A stretch of DNA of 64,000 nucleotides from Micropruina sonneratiae (lineage in GTDB: Bacteria; Actinomycetota; Actinomycetes; Propionibacteriales; Propionibacteriaceae). The notes below the pieces were generated by a model. The model was not told the DNA's origin. It saw only the letters and a list, made by a program, of their open reading frames with translations, and did no database searches. The position numbers and the translations under genes are program-made. Location: NCBI RefSeq assembly GCF_025972045.1, contig NZ_JAPDHX010000003.1, positions 248,001 to 312,000 of the forward strand, in the 5' to 3' direction. Positions 9,070-17,853 of the stretch are shown here, piece after piece; positions within the stretch are counted from its first letter, which is position 1, and each line of letters opens with the position of its first letter.

Positions 9070-10437
9070 ATGACCAGCACGGCAGAGGGAGTACGGCGCA
9101 CGGAGCGCTACGTGTACAACTCGCTGCACTGGGGCTTCCCGATGCTGCCCATCACCGGTGTGCTGATGCTGGTCGGCCGGGCGGCCGCGGCGACCGACTC
9201 GTCGTGGCTGGGCTGGGCGGCCGCCTGGGTCGCGCTGCTGGCCGGGTCGTCCTGGGCGGCACTCACGGTGCTGCACACGTCGCTGCGCGGCCGGGGCCTG
9301 CTGCCGGACAGCGCCGGGGACCGCGCCTTTCTCACCCGTCGGCCGGGCGTGTTCGTGGCCGTGTGGGTGGTGACGAGCCTGGCGTCCGCCGTGCTGGCGG
9401 GACTGGCGCTGCCCACCACGCTGGTGGCGCTCAGCCTCGGCTGCGGCCTGCTCGGCGGCGTCCTCGCCCTGCCGCTGCTGGGCGGTGCCAGGGTGCGCAG
9501 CGGGCCGGCGGCGGTGGCGGCGGCCGGACTCGGGCTGCTGAGCCTGTGGGTGCTGCCGACCGCAGAGTTCGACGTGATCACGGTGCGGATCACCGCCAGC
9601 TACTTCGTGGCGCTGCTCGCGATCACCGTCGTCATGTTCAGCGCCATGTTCCTCAACGTGCTGGCCAGCACCCGCGAGCTGGAACGCGCGCGGGCGGACG
9701 CCGCCAGGTTGTCGGTCGCGGAGGAGCGGCTCCGCTTCGCCCGCGACCTGCACGACGTGTTCGGCCGGACCCTGGCGGCGGTGGCGCTGAAGTCCGAGTT
9801 GGCTGCGGCTCAGGCCCAGCGCGGCAACCCGCAGGCGGCGTCCACCATGCTCGAGATCCAGGCGCTGGCGATCGAGTCGCTGGACCAGGTGCGCGATGTC
9901 GTCCGCGGCTATCGCGCCATCGAGCTGGATCAGGAAGTGGCCGGCGCGCGTGCCCTGCTGGAGGCGTCCGGGGTGGCGGTGACCAGCATCTCCGAGGGCC
10001 GCGAACCGTTGCCGGCGCCGGTGGCCCGGACGTTCGGCTGGGTGGTGCGCGAAGGCACCACCAACATTCTTCGGCACTCCGAGGCGGGCGAGGTGCGGAT
10101 CGCGGTGGTGAGCACCGTCGGGACGGCCCGGCTGACGCTGACCAACGACAACCCACGGCCGGCGGCGGAGGGCTCCGGTTCCGGAGCGGGGCTGGTCGGG
10201 CTGGCCGAGCGGGTGGCCGAGGTGGGCGGAACGCTGCGGATCGACCGGACCGCGGACTCGTTCACGCTCACCGCCACCGTCGACGCCCCGGCCCTGGCCG
10301 GGCTGCGGAACGCCGAGACGACGCGGGTAGTGGACCCGGCGGGGCCGACCGCCGGGCAGGGGCCGACCGTCGGGCAGGGGCCGACCGATCGTTCGATGGC
10401 CGGCGCGAGCCGGGTCGGGCCCGGTGAGGTCCAGTGA
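9070..10437 (+). CDS. sensor histidine kinase (HisKA_3, DesK/NarX type)
   Basis: Membrane sensor kinase of 455 residues. The N-terminal half has about five to six predicted membrane helices in place of a large extracellular sensor domain. A short coiled segment leads to the dimerisation H-box RFARDLHDVFGRTLAAVALK, with the phosphorylated His near residue 231. The HATPase domain follows (N-box TTNILRHSEA; G-boxes GSGAGLVGLAERV). The tail holds an imperfect 18-bp tandem repeat coding GPTxGQ units. ATG follows GAGGAGG; the stop overlaps the response-regulator start (GTGA). Confidence 0.93.
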   Translation: MTSTAEGVRRTERYVYNSLHWGFPMLPITGVLMLVGRAAAATDSSWLGWAAAWVALLAGSSWAALTVLHTSLRGRGLLPDSAGDRAFLTRRPGVFVAVWVVTSLASAVLAGLALPTTLVALSLGCGLLGGVLALPLLGGARVRSGPAAVAAAGLGLLSLWVLPTAEFDVITVRITASYFVALLAITVVMFSAMFLNVLASTRELERARADAARLSVAEERLRFARDLHDVFGRTLAAVALKSELAAAQAQRGNPQAASTMLEIQALAIESLDQVRDVVRGYRAIELDQEVAGARALLEASGVAVTSISEGREPLPAPVARTFGWVVREGTTNILRHSEAGEVRIAVVSTVGTARLTLTNDNPRPAAEGSGSGAGLVGLAERVAEVGGTLRIDRTADSFTLTATVDAPALAGLRNAETTRVVDPAGPTAGQGPTVGQGPTDRSMAGASRVGPGEVQ

Positions 10438-11039
10438 TCCGCGTCCTGGTCGCCGACGACGAGCACCTGATCCGCGAGGCGCTGGTCGCGCTGCTCGAGC
10501 TCACCGACGACATCGAGGTGGTCGGGCAGGCGGCGTCCGGGGATGAGGCGCTGACGCTGGGGCTCCGGCTCGCGCCCGACGTCGCCGTGCTCGACCTGCA
10601 GATGCCGGGCCTGTCCGGCACCGAGGTGGCCGCCGAACTCGCCGAGCGGCTGCCCGGCTGCGTCTGCGTGATCGTGACCAGTCACGGGCTGCCCGGCCAC
10701 CTGAAACATGCGCTGGCCGGGGGCGTCCGCGGCTTCGTGCCCAAGACCGTCACCGGTGCGCGGCTGGCCGAGGTGATCCGTACCGTGCACTCGGGCGCCC
10801 GGTACGTGGATCCGGGCCTCGCGGCGGACGCGATCGCGGCCGGCGACTCCCCATTGACACCCCGCGAGGCCGACGTGCTGCAGGCCGCCGAGGGGGGCGC
10901 ACCGGTCGAGGAGATCGCTGTGCGGGTGCACCTGTCGTCCGGAACGGTGCGCAACTACCTGAGTTCGGCGATCGGCAAACTGCACGCCGCGACCCGCCAC
11001 GAGGCGGTGCGGATCGCCCGCGAGCGCGGGTGGATCTGA
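10434..11039 (+). CDS. response regulator, NarL/LuxR family
   Basis: Partner of the preceding kinase, 201 residues. The receiver domain has the acidic pocket (VADDEH), the phospho-acceptor Asp in VAVLDLQMPG near residue 52, and the conserved Lys in VPKTVTG. The C-terminal LuxR-type helix-turn-helix is LTPREADVLQAAEGG followed by IAVRVHLSSGTVRNYLSS. GTG start inside the kinase stop. It probably activates the ABC-2 exporter genes immediately upstream, though that is inferred from position only. Confidence 0.94.
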   Translation: MIRVLVADDEHLIREALVALLELTDDIEVVGQAASGDEALTLGLRLAPDVAVLDLQMPGLSGTEVAAELAERLPGCVCVIVTSHGLPGHLKHALAGGVRGFVPKTVTGARLAEVIRTVHSGARYVDPGLAADAIAAGDSPLTPREADVLQAAEGGAPVEEIAVRVHLSSGTVRNYLSSAIGKLHAATRHEAVRIARERGWI

Positions 11040-11186
11040 CCCCGGCCCCGGCCGGACGTACGCTGCGGGCTGCTGACAGGCCGGGGTGAGCGGTCTAGCG
11101 TGGCGGGAGGTACAACCTCACCCCGCCGGCATCCCGACCGTGTTTCCCGCGTACCGGCACCAGCCCACCCCGGTCCGGAGGTGCCC

Positions 11187-12203
11187 GTGTTCGAAGCGCA
11201 CATCGAGGACGTCGAACAGCGCGCCCTGACCGGTACCCTGCCCGCTCAGCAGGACGTGATCCGGCTGATGACCCAGGCGTACCAGCGCTACCGCACCCTG
11301 GACGAGGGCGTCGTGGCCGACTACATCCCGATCCTGGGCCGCGCCGACCCGGCCAGGTTCGGGCTGTCCCTGGTGGGCGTCAACGGCTTCGTCCACGAGC
11401 TCGGCGACACCGCGGTCGGGTTCTCCATCCAGTCGATCTCCAAGGCGTTCGTGTTCGCCCTGGTGCGCGAGGCACTGGGGCACGAGAAGCTGCACGAGGT
11501 GGTGGGAGTGAACAACACCGGCCTGCCGTTCAACTCGGTCATCGCGATCGAGCTCAACGACGGCAGCCCGATGAACTCCATGAACAACGCCGGCGCGATC
11601 GCCACCACGGCGCTGATCCCGGGTGCGGACGCGCAGCAGCGCTGGGACGACCTGGTCGGCGGCCTGTCGGCGTTCGCCGGACACCCCCTCGAAGTCGATC
11701 AGGAGGTGTACCGCTCGGAGGCGGAAACCAATCACCGCAACCAGGCGCTCGGACGCCTGCTGCAGAGCTACGGTCGGCTGGCCGTCGATCCGGCCGAGGT
11801 CGTCGACCTCTACACCAGGCAGTGCGTCCTCACTGTCACCAGCACCGACCCGGCCACGATGGGCGCCACGCTTGCCGACGGCGGCGTCAATCCGGTCACC
11901 GGCGAGCGGGTGGTGTCGGCCGAGACCTGCCGCGACACCCTGGCCGTGCTCGCCTCCTGCGGCATGTACGAGCGCTCGGGGGAGTGGCTGTTCGAGATCG
12001 GCCTGCCGGGCAAGTCGGGGGTGTCCGGCGGCATCGTCGCGGTGTCTCCAGGCAAGGGTGCGCTCGGCTCGTTCTCGCCGCCGCTCGACCCGGCCGGCAA
12101 CAGCGTGCGGGGCCAGCGCGCCTGCGCCCACCTGTCCCGGGCCCTGGGCCTGAACCTGTTCGCCTCCGCCCGCTTCGACAGCACCGAAGGAGCCCTCGCA
12201 TGA
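11187..12203 (+). CDS. glsA: glutaminase A
   Basis: Hydrolyses L-glutamine to glutamate and ammonia. The serine-dependent glutaminase fold is clear: the Ser-x-x-Lys catalytic pair in FSIQSISKAF near residue 78, the NNTGLPFNS segment, and GSPMNSMNNAGAIATT. 338 residues is slightly longer than the usual 310. I chose the GTG at 11187 because GGAGG stands five bases upstream and the residues FEAHIEDV match the family start. Cytosolic. The stop overlaps an ATG (ATGA at 12200) that seems to have been the start of the next gene. Confidence 0.93.
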   Translation: MFEAHIEDVEQRALTGTLPAQQDVIRLMTQAYQRYRTLDEGVVADYIPILGRADPARFGLSLVGVNGFVHELGDTAVGFSIQSISKAFVFALVREALGHEKLHEVVGVNNTGLPFNSVIAIELNDGSPMNSMNNAGAIATTALIPGADAQQRWDDLVGGLSAFAGHPLEVDQEVYRSEAETNHRNQALGRLLQSYGRLAVDPAEVVDLYTRQCVLTVTSTDPATMGATLADGGVNPVTGERVVSAETCRDTLAVLASCGMYERSGEWLFEIGLPGKSGVSGGIVAVSPGKGALGSFSPPLDPAGNSVRGQRACAHLSRALGLNLFASARFDSTEGALA

Positions 12204-12219
12204 CCCAGGCAGCAACCCC

Positions 12220-13920
12220 GTGTCAGACAAGCGATCCTGGGCTCCCATGATCGGCCTGTCCCTGGTCCAGGTCCTGATGTCGTTCAACGTGGCCGCCCTG
12301 CCCATCTCGCTGGGCGGCATGGCCGACGATTTCGGCGTCCCGCCGACCACGGCCAGCTCGACCATCGTGGTGTACGGCCTCGCGGTGGCCGCCCTGGTGA
12401 TGACCGGCGCGAAACTCGGCCAGCGGGTCGGCTGGGTGCTCATCTTCCGCATCGTCGTGCTGGTCTTCGGGACGTCGTCGCTGATGATGATCATGGCCCC
12501 CACCATCGGCTGGGCGATCGGTGGCCAGGTGCTGGCCGGCGCCTCGGCCGCGATCATCGTGCCCTCCCTGGTCGCGTTGATCGCTGCCAACTATCGCGGC
12601 GAGCAGCAGGCCACCGCCGTCGGTGCGCTGGGCTCGGCCCGCGCGATCTCGGGCGTCACCGCCTTCCTGATCGGCGGCACGCTGGGCACCTTCGTCGGCT
12701 GGCGTCCGATCTTCCTGATCACGTTGGCGCTGGCCATCGCCGTGTTCGGCTTCAGCTTCACGCTGCGTAGGGACCGCGGCAACGCTGACGTCCGGATCGA
12801 CCTGGTCGCCTCACTGCTGATCGGCGCCGCCATCGTGCTGCTCACGCTGGGCTTCAACAACCTCAACGGGTGGGGCTTCCTCTACGCCAAGCCGGCCGCC
12901 CCGTTCACCCTGCTGGGCCTGTCACCGGCCCCGGTCTTCGTGGTGGTCGGCGTGATCATCGGCCAGTGCTTCTTCTGGTGGACGAGGCGCCGCACGGCGG
13001 CCGGCCGCCAACCGCTGGTGCACCTCAGCGTGCTCGGGCGGGCCTCGGAGCGGGCCGCGGTGTACGCGATGTTCGTGATCGTGGCGATGGAGGCCGCGGT
13101 GAACTTCACCGTGCCGACCTACATCCAGGTGGTGCAGGGCCGGACGCCGTTCGACACGTCGCTGGCCATGATGCCGTTCAACCTGACGGTGTTCGTGACC
13201 GCGACCCTGATCGTCCGGCTGTACAAGCGCTACACCCCCAGGACGATCGCGCTGTTCTCATTCGCGGTCACGACCGTCGCACTGCTCTGGCTGGCCACCG
13301 TGGTTACCAACAACTGGGAGACGCTGCCGACGATCATCGGCCTGGTCGCTTTCGGCATCGACCAGGGCGCCCTGGTCACGCTGGTGTTCAACATGCTGGT
13401 CACGGCGGCGCCCAAGGAGCTCGCCGGCGACGTCGGCTCCATCCGCGGCACGACCCAGAACCTGGCCTCGGCGGTGGGGACGGCGGTGATGGGTGCCGTG
13501 CTGGTCACCACCTTGTCGATGGGAGTCGGGCGGGCCGTCATCGATCACCCGGAGTTGCCCGTGGAGCTCGTCGCCCACGTCGATCTGGACAATGTGAACT
13601 TCGTCAGCAACGCCGACCTGAGGGACCGGCTGTCCACCACCACGGCCACGCCCGAGCAGGTGGAGGCCGCCGTGGCGCTGAACGAGGAGCAGCGGCTGCG
13701 CACCCTGAAGTTCGGCTTCCTCATGCTGGCCGGGATCAGTGCGGTCGCGGCCCTGCCGGCGTCCAGGCTGCCGCGGTACCGTCCCGACGAACTGCCCGAC
13801 CCGGAGGATCTCGATCCGTCGGCGGACGACGACCTCGGCGACCCCGACGCCGTCGAGGGTGCCGATCCCGACACCGAGGAATCGCGCTCAGGCCCGCCGG
13901 TTGCATCGTCGTCGGGGTGA
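12220..13920 (+). CDS. MFS transporter, 14-helix drug-export (DHA2) type
   Basis: Predicted proton-driven exporter of 566 residues with about 14 membrane helices and an acidic Asp/Glu-rich C-terminal tail of about 50 residues. Typical segments include VYGLAVAALVMTGAKLGQRVG (motif A region) and RAISGVTAFLIGGTLG. The GTG at 12220 has no clear ribosome site. An ATG at 12200, overlapping the glutaminase stop, reads MTQAATP then leaves frame; one extra base near 12218 would fuse it to VSDKRSW. So either the gene restarts at 12220 or 12247, or a single-base deletion (real or sequencing) damaged its 5' end. Substrate unknown. Confidence 0.85.
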   Translation: MSDKRSWAPMIGLSLVQVLMSFNVAALPISLGGMADDFGVPPTTASSTIVVYGLAVAALVMTGAKLGQRVGWVLIFRIVVLVFGTSSLMMIMAPTIGWAIGGQVLAGASAAIIVPSLVALIAANYRGEQQATAVGALGSARAISGVTAFLIGGTLGTFVGWRPIFLITLALAIAVFGFSFTLRRDRGNADVRIDLVASLLIGAAIVLLTLGFNNLNGWGFLYAKPAAPFTLLGLSPAPVFVVVGVIIGQCFFWWTRRRTAAGRQPLVHLSVLGRASERAAVYAMFVIVAMEAAVNFTVPTYIQVVQGRTPFDTSLAMMPFNLTVFVTATLIVRLYKRYTPRTIALFSFAVTTVALLWLATVVTNNWETLPTIIGLVAFGIDQGALVTLVFNMLVTAAPKELAGDVGSIRGTTQNLASAVGTAVMGAVLVTTLSMGVGRAVIDHPELPVELVAHVDLDNVNFVSNADLRDRLSTTTATPEQVEAAVALNEEQRLRTLKFGFLMLAGISAVAALPASRLPRYRPDELPDPEDLDPSADDDLGDPDAVEGADPDTEESRSGPPVASSSG

Positions 13921-13964
13921 ACTCGTCGAAGGCGGGGGGTGGGACCGTTTCAACCGACCCGCGG

Positions 13965-14041
13965 TGGGGTGAGTAACGGGACTCGAACCCGCGACATCCT
14001 GGACCACAACCAGGTGCTCTACCAGCTGAGCTATACCCACC
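13965..14041 (-). tRNA. tRNA-His(GTG)
   Basis: Minus-strand cloverleaf with acceptor GTGGGTA/TACTCAC (mostly paired), D-arm GCTC/GAGC, anticodon loop TTGTGGT (anticodon GTG), T-loop TTCGAGT, discriminator C, encoded CCA, and the extra G at -1 diagnostic of tRNA-His encoded at 14041. Confidence 0.96.
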
Positions 14042-14176
14042 ATGTGCCGCTACAACAGCTTGGACAGTCTAGGACACGGCGCGATTCGGTGCCAATCGGC
14101 GTCCGGCCGCGGCCTGGGGTGGGTGCCGGACCGTCCGATGGACGTGGACCGTTCAGTGCGCACGCCTCAGGGGTCG

Positions 14177-14276
14177 GTTCTCAGCAACGCCGGCTACTCC
14201 CAGGAAGCGCGTCTGTTCTCGTGTTGTGACACGAAAGTAGTCACCGTTGGTGAAAGCAGTCGGGGTTGCTGAGAAC
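14177..14276. repeat. 100-nt element bounded by a perfect 12-bp inverted repeat
   Basis: GTTCTCAGCAAC at 14177-14188 is the exact reverse complement of GTTGCTGAGAAC at 14265-14276. Inside are two further perfect small hairpins: TCGTGT-TGTG-ACACGA at 14219-14234 and TCACC-GTT-GGTGA at 14241-14253. The element lies in the 273-base gap between the orn stop and the tRNA-His gene, where I see no coding sequence. It could be a miniature inverted-repeat element or a structured RNA; nothing here decides. Confidence 0.7.
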
Positions 14277-14314
14277 GACAGAGACCCCAAGCGGCGGGCC
14301 GGAAAGCCGGTGAG

Positions 14315-14941
14315 TCAGTCGCTCTCGTCGGTGACAGCGCCGGTCAGCGCGCCCTGGTGCACGGCCGCGATGCGCTTCAGATCGCTGGTGGCGGGGCCGG
14401 GGTGCGGCACGAACACCGCCTCGCGGTAGTAGCGCAGCTCTTCGATGGACTCACGGATGTCGGCCAGCGCCCGGTGGTTGCCCGACTTGGCGGGCGAGTT
14501 GTAGTACGCCTTGGGGTACCAGCGCCGGGCCAGCTCCTTGATGCTGGAGACGTCGACGTTGCGGTAGTGCACGTACTGCTCGAGGGTGGGCATGTCGCGG
14601 GCCAGGAACGACCGGTCGGTGCCGATGGTGTTTCCGGCCAGCGGCGCGGTGCGCGGGTTGGGAACCCATTCGCGGATGTAGTCCAGCACCTGCTGTTCGG
14701 CGGTTTCGAGGTCGACCCCGGCGCCCAGCAGCGGCAGCAGCCCCGACTTGGCGTGCATCTCGCGGACGAAGTCGCCCATCTGCTGCAGCGCGGCCTCGGA
14801 GGGCTTGATGACCACGTCGACGCCGTCGCCGAGCACGTTCAGGTTGCCGTCCGTCACGAGTGCGGCGACCTCGATCAGCACGTCCTGCACCAGGTCCAGG
14901 CCCGTCATCTCACAGTCGATCCACACCAGAAGGTCAGCCAC
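14315..14941 (-). CDS. orn: oligoribonuclease
   Basis: 3'-5' exoribonuclease that degrades di- to pentaribonucleotides (and pGpG), an essential final step of RNA turnover. DEDDh motifs are visible: [12 protein letters not shown] (first Asp-Glu), the second Asp in [13 protein letters not shown], and the C-terminal HRALADI with catalytic His and Asp. 208 residues is typical. I prefer the GTG at 14941: TAGAGT at 14949-14954 lies seven bases upstream, as in leaderless actinobacterial promoters, and no Shine-Dalgarno is present. An in-frame GTG at 14950 would overlap that -10 element. Confidence 0.95.
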   Translation of the reverse strand: MADLLVWIDCEMTGLDLVQDVLIEVAALVTDGNLNVLGDGVDVVIKPSEAALQQMGDFVREMHAKSGLLPLLGAGVDLETAEQQVLDYIREWVPNPRTAPLAGNTIGTDRSFLARDMPTLEQYVHYRNVDVSSIKELARRWYPKAYYNSPAKSGNHRALADIRESIEELRYYREAVFVPHPGPATSDLKRIAAVHQGALTGAVTDESD

Positions 14942-15006
14942 GGCGAACACTCTAGACGTACCCGGGCGACGCCGTAGGCTGGGCCTTGAGAACGCGGGAG
15001 GGTGCG

Positions 15007-15930
15007 ATGAGTATTGACCTGGACGAGCTCCAGCCGGACGCCGATGACAACCTGCGGGAGTTCATCGACAAGCTGGTGGCAGCCGGGTATACCGTCGCCG
15101 ACAGCGAGAGCCCCGACCCGGAGCTGATCGACCCGGGGGGTCGCGCCGTCGAGACCTGGCGGGAGGACTACCCCTACGACGAGTTGATGTCGCGCGAGGA
15201 CTACGAGCAGGAGAAGTACCTGCTGCAGGTCGAGCTGCTGAAGTTCCAGTACCACGGCCAGGATCACGGCCTGAAGCACATCATCGTCTTCGAGGGCCGC
15301 GACGCCGCGGGCAAGGGCGGCACCATCAAACGGTTCACCGAGCACCTCAACCCGCGAGCCTCCCGGGTGGTGGCGCTGACCAAGCCGTCGGACACCGAGC
15401 GCGGGCAGTGGTACTTCCAGCGCTACATCCGGCACTTCCCGACCGACGGCGAGATCGTGCTGTTCGACCGGTCCTGGTACAACCGCGCCGGAGTCGAACG
15501 GGTGATGAACTTCTGCACCGACGACCAGTACGAGACGTTCATGCAGCACGCACCCAAGTTCGAGCGGATGCTGATCGAGTCGGGCATCCACCTCACCAAG
15601 TTCTGGTTCTCGGTGACCCGCAAGGAGCAGCGGACGCGCTTCGCGATCCGGCAGATCGACCCGGTGCGGCGCTGGAAGCTCTCCCCGATGGACCTGGAGT
15701 CGTTGGACAAGTGGGAGGCCTACTCGGCTGCCAAGGAGGCGATGTTCGCCCGGACCGACACCAAGTACGCCCCCTGGACGACGGTGCGCTCCAACGACAA
15801 GAAGCGGGCCCGGATCAACGCGATGCGGGCGTTTCTCAACCAGTTCGACTATGCGGGCAAGGACCACTCGGTGGTCTACGATCCCGACCCGCTCATCGTC
15901 CGCCGCGGCCGCGAATCCAGCGACGACTGA
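15007..15930 (+). CDS. ppk2: polyphosphate kinase 2 (class I PPK2)
   Basis: Phosphotransferase that moves phosphate between polyphosphate and nucleoside diphosphates, usually in the direction of GTP/ATP synthesis. The single PPK2 domain of a 307-residue protein has Walker [16 protein letters not shown] near residue 97, Walker B-like [18 protein letters not shown], and a lid region rich in Arg/Lys. The start ATG at 15007 follows GGGAGGG at ideal spacing. It is monocistronic, divergent from orn and convergent with the sugar importer. PPK2 is common in polyphosphate-accumulating actinobacteria. Confidence 0.95.
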   Translation: MSIDLDELQPDADDNLREFIDKLVAAGYTVADSESPDPELIDPGGRAVETWREDYPYDELMSREDYEQEKYLLQVELLKFQYHGQDHGLKHIIVFEGRDAAGKGGTIKRFTEHLNPRASRVVALTKPSDTERGQWYFQRYIRHFPTDGEIVLFDRSWYNRAGVERVMNFCTDDQYETFMQHAPKFERMLIESGIHLTKFWFSVTRKEQRTRFAIRQIDPVRRWKLSPMDLESLDKWEAYSAAKEAMFARTDTKYAPWTTVRSNDKKRARINAMRAFLNQFDYAGKDHSVVYDPDPLIVRRGRESSDD

Positions 15931-15961
15931 ACCGCTGGGACGGTCCTGCCGGTCCGGGACT

Positions 15962-15989
15962 GGACCGTGGGGACGGTTCCCCACGGTCC
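15962..15989. terminator. bidirectional terminator between ppk2 and sugar permease
   Basis: A perfect 12-bp stem, GGACCGTGGGGA with its complement, closes a four-base loop (CGGT). It sits between the convergent ppk2 and permease stops. It contains GGGGACGGTTCC (15969-15980), the same 12-mer found in reverse at 42974-42985. Confidence 0.75.
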
Positions 15990-15995
15990 ACCGTG

Positions 15996-16886
15996 CTACT
16001 TCACCGACCCGCTCATCAGGCCGCTGATGAAGTACCGGCCCAGCAGGATGTAGACCAGCAGGGTCGGCAGGGACGCCACCAGCACCCCGGCCATGATGGC
16101 CGGATAGTCGGGGTTCTGGCCGCCGGCCAGCTCCTGCAGCGCGTAGGTGACCGGGCCGTTGCGGGGCGAGGTCAGGAACAGTGCGAACAGGAAGTCGTTC
16201 CAGGCCGAGGTGAACTGCCAGATGAGCGTCACCACGAAGCCCGGAATCGACACGGGCAGCACGATCGACACGTACGTGCGGAGCATGCCGGCGCCGTCCA
16301 CCCGCGCAGCCTCCAGGATCTCGTTGGGCACCGCAGTGGCGTAGTAGTTGCGAAAGATCAGGGTGCAGATCGGGATGCCGTAGATGGTGTGCACCAGGAT
16401 CAGTTTGGGAATGCCGTCGATCCAGGAGAAACCGTGGGTCTGCAGCTCGAGCAGCATCTTCTGCAGCGGGATCATCACCGCCTGGTAGGGGATGAACATG
16501 CCGAACAGGAACGCGGTGAACACCACGTCCGCCCCCGGGAACTTCCACTTGGCGAACACGTACCCGTTCAGCGAGCCCAGGATCGACGAGAGCACCGCGG
16601 CGCTCAGCGCCAGCACCAGCGACCGGCCCAGCGCGGGCGCCAGCCGGCTGATCGCGGAGGCCCAGCCGTCGGTGGAGAACACCGTCGGCAGGTTCCAGGC
16701 GGTGGCCGACCCGACGTCCGCCCCACCCTTGAAGCTGGTCACCAGCACCACGTAGAGCGGGGTCAGTACGACGACCGCGAACAGCAGCAGCAGCACGAAC
16801 TGCAGCGTCTTCATCGCGCTCACGCCGCGCCGACGATGCGGGTCGGACGTCGTGGGCGCCTCCAGCGCCTCCACCGCGGCGGTCAT
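15996..16886 (-). CDS. sugar ABC transporter permease, MalG type
   Basis: Pore subunit of 296 residues with six predicted membrane helices, the EAA loop EAARVDGAGMLRTYVSIVLP, and the conserved C-terminus YFISGLMSGSVK. Start is the ATG in an ATGA overlap with the upstream permease, so translation is coupled. Third gene of a minus-strand importer operon (binding protein, MalF-type, MalG-type); the pair resembles glucose/mannose importers of the GtsABC kind. No ATPase is encoded here, which implies use of a shared one. Confidence 0.92.
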   Translation of the reverse strand: MTAAVEALEAPTTSDPHRRRGVSAMKTLQFVLLLLFAVVVLTPLYVVLVTSFKGGADVGSATAWNLPTVFSTDGWASAISRLAPALGRSLVLALSAAVLSSILGSLNGYVFAKWKFPGADVVFTAFLFGMFIPYQAVMIPLQKMLLELQTHGFSWIDGIPKLILVHTIYGIPICTLIFRNYYATAVPNEILEAARVDGAGMLRTYVSIVLPVSIPGFVVTLIWQFTSAWNDFLFALFLTSPRNGPVTYALQELAGGQNPDYPAIMAGVLVASLPTLLVYILLGRYFISGLMSGSVK

Positions 16887-17788
16887 GCCCTGCCGTCCTT
16901 CTCGGTGCGGTTGGTGTAGATCAGGTAGGGGATCACCACGACGGCGACGATCGCCAGGATGATCGTCGCGTTGGCGGCCGCGCCGGTCGGGTTCGACTGC
17001 GGGAACAGCTGGATCCACATGAAGGTGGCGGGCACCTCGGCGGTGTAGGAGTTGGCGCCGGCGATCGAGTAGATCAGGTCGAACATCTTCATCGACATGT
17101 GGCCGAGGATGATCAGCGCCGACAACGCGACCGGAGAGACCTGCGGGAACAGCACGTGCCGGTACAGCTGCCATTCGGTGGCGCCGTCCACCCGCGCGGC
17201 CTCGCGCTGATCGGCGGAGATGCCGCGGAAGCCGGCCAGGAACAACGCCATGATGTAGCCCGACAGCTGCCAGATGGCCGGGATCGCCATCGCCGCCATG
17301 TTGAAGCTGCTGTCGGAGGACCACCAGCTGCTCTGCAGCCACGGCACGCCGAGGTTGACGAAGAGCTGATTGAGCCCGATCGCCTGGTCGTCCTTGGCCG
17401 GCGACAGCAGCCACCGCCACGCCACGCCCGCGGCGACGAAAGAGATCGCCATCGGGAACAGGTAGATCGAGCGGAAGACGCCCTCGCCGGCGACCCCGCG
17501 TTCGAGCAGCACCGACCACAGCAGGCCGAAGACCATGGTGCCCGTCATGAACACCACCGTGAGCACCAGCAGGTTCCACAGGGCGTGCTGGTAGCGATCG
17601 TCGGTCAGCAGGTTGCCGTAGTTGGCCAGCCCACCCGGGTTCGTCACGCGTCCGGTGATGCGGTCGGTGGTGGTCGCCAGCGACGTGGCGACGTTCACCC
17701 CGATCAGCCCGTAGACGAAGATGCCCACCAGGATGATCGACGGGCTGACCAGCAGCAGGGGCGGGCCCCAATTACGTAGCCGGCGCAT
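16883..17788 (-). CDS. sugar ABC transporter permease, MalF type
   Basis: Pore subunit of 301 residues. Six predicted helices begin with LLLVSPSIILVGIFVYGLIG; the ATPase-docking EAA loop reads EAARVDGATEWQLYRHVLFP. The ATG at 17788 follows GAGG. A perfect hairpin at 17811-17844 separates it from the binding-protein gene, mirroring the first importer in this window. Its stop overlaps the start of the MalG-type gene. Confidence 0.92.
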   Translation of the reverse strand: MRRLRNWGPPLLLVSPSIILVGIFVYGLIGVNVATSLATTTDRITGRVTNPGGLANYGNLLTDDRYQHALWNLLVLTVVFMTGTMVFGLLWSVLLERGVAGEGVFRSIYLFPMAISFVAAGVAWRWLLSPAKDDQAIGLNQLFVNLGVPWLQSSWWSSDSSFNMAAMAIPAIWQLSGYIMALFLAGFRGISADQREAARVDGATEWQLYRHVLFPQVSPVALSALIILGHMSMKMFDLIYSIAGANSYTAEVPATFMWIQLFPQSNPTGAAANATIILAIVAVVVIPYLIYTNRTEKDGRA

Positions 17789-17810
17789 CCGGCCTCCTCA
17801 CACGTGCGGC

Positions 17811-17844
17811 GGGGGTGCGTCCGATCGGCTTCGGACGCACCCCC
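17811..17844 (-). repeat. intercistronic hairpin between binding protein and permease
   Basis: A perfect 14-bp stem (GGGGGTGCGTCCGA with its complement) closes a six-base loop. It starts nine bases after the binding-protein stop codon on the minus strand and ends 22 bases before the permease start. No T-run follows, so read-through is likely; it should protect the upstream message from 3' decay and leave the permease mRNA less abundant. Confidence 0.75.
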
Positions 17845-17853
17845 TCAGTCAGC

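Noticed and set aside
10339-10390. 18-bp tandem repeat as a regulatory or mobile repeat
   Set aside because: It lies inside the histidine kinase coding tail and simply encodes repeated GPTxGQ residues.
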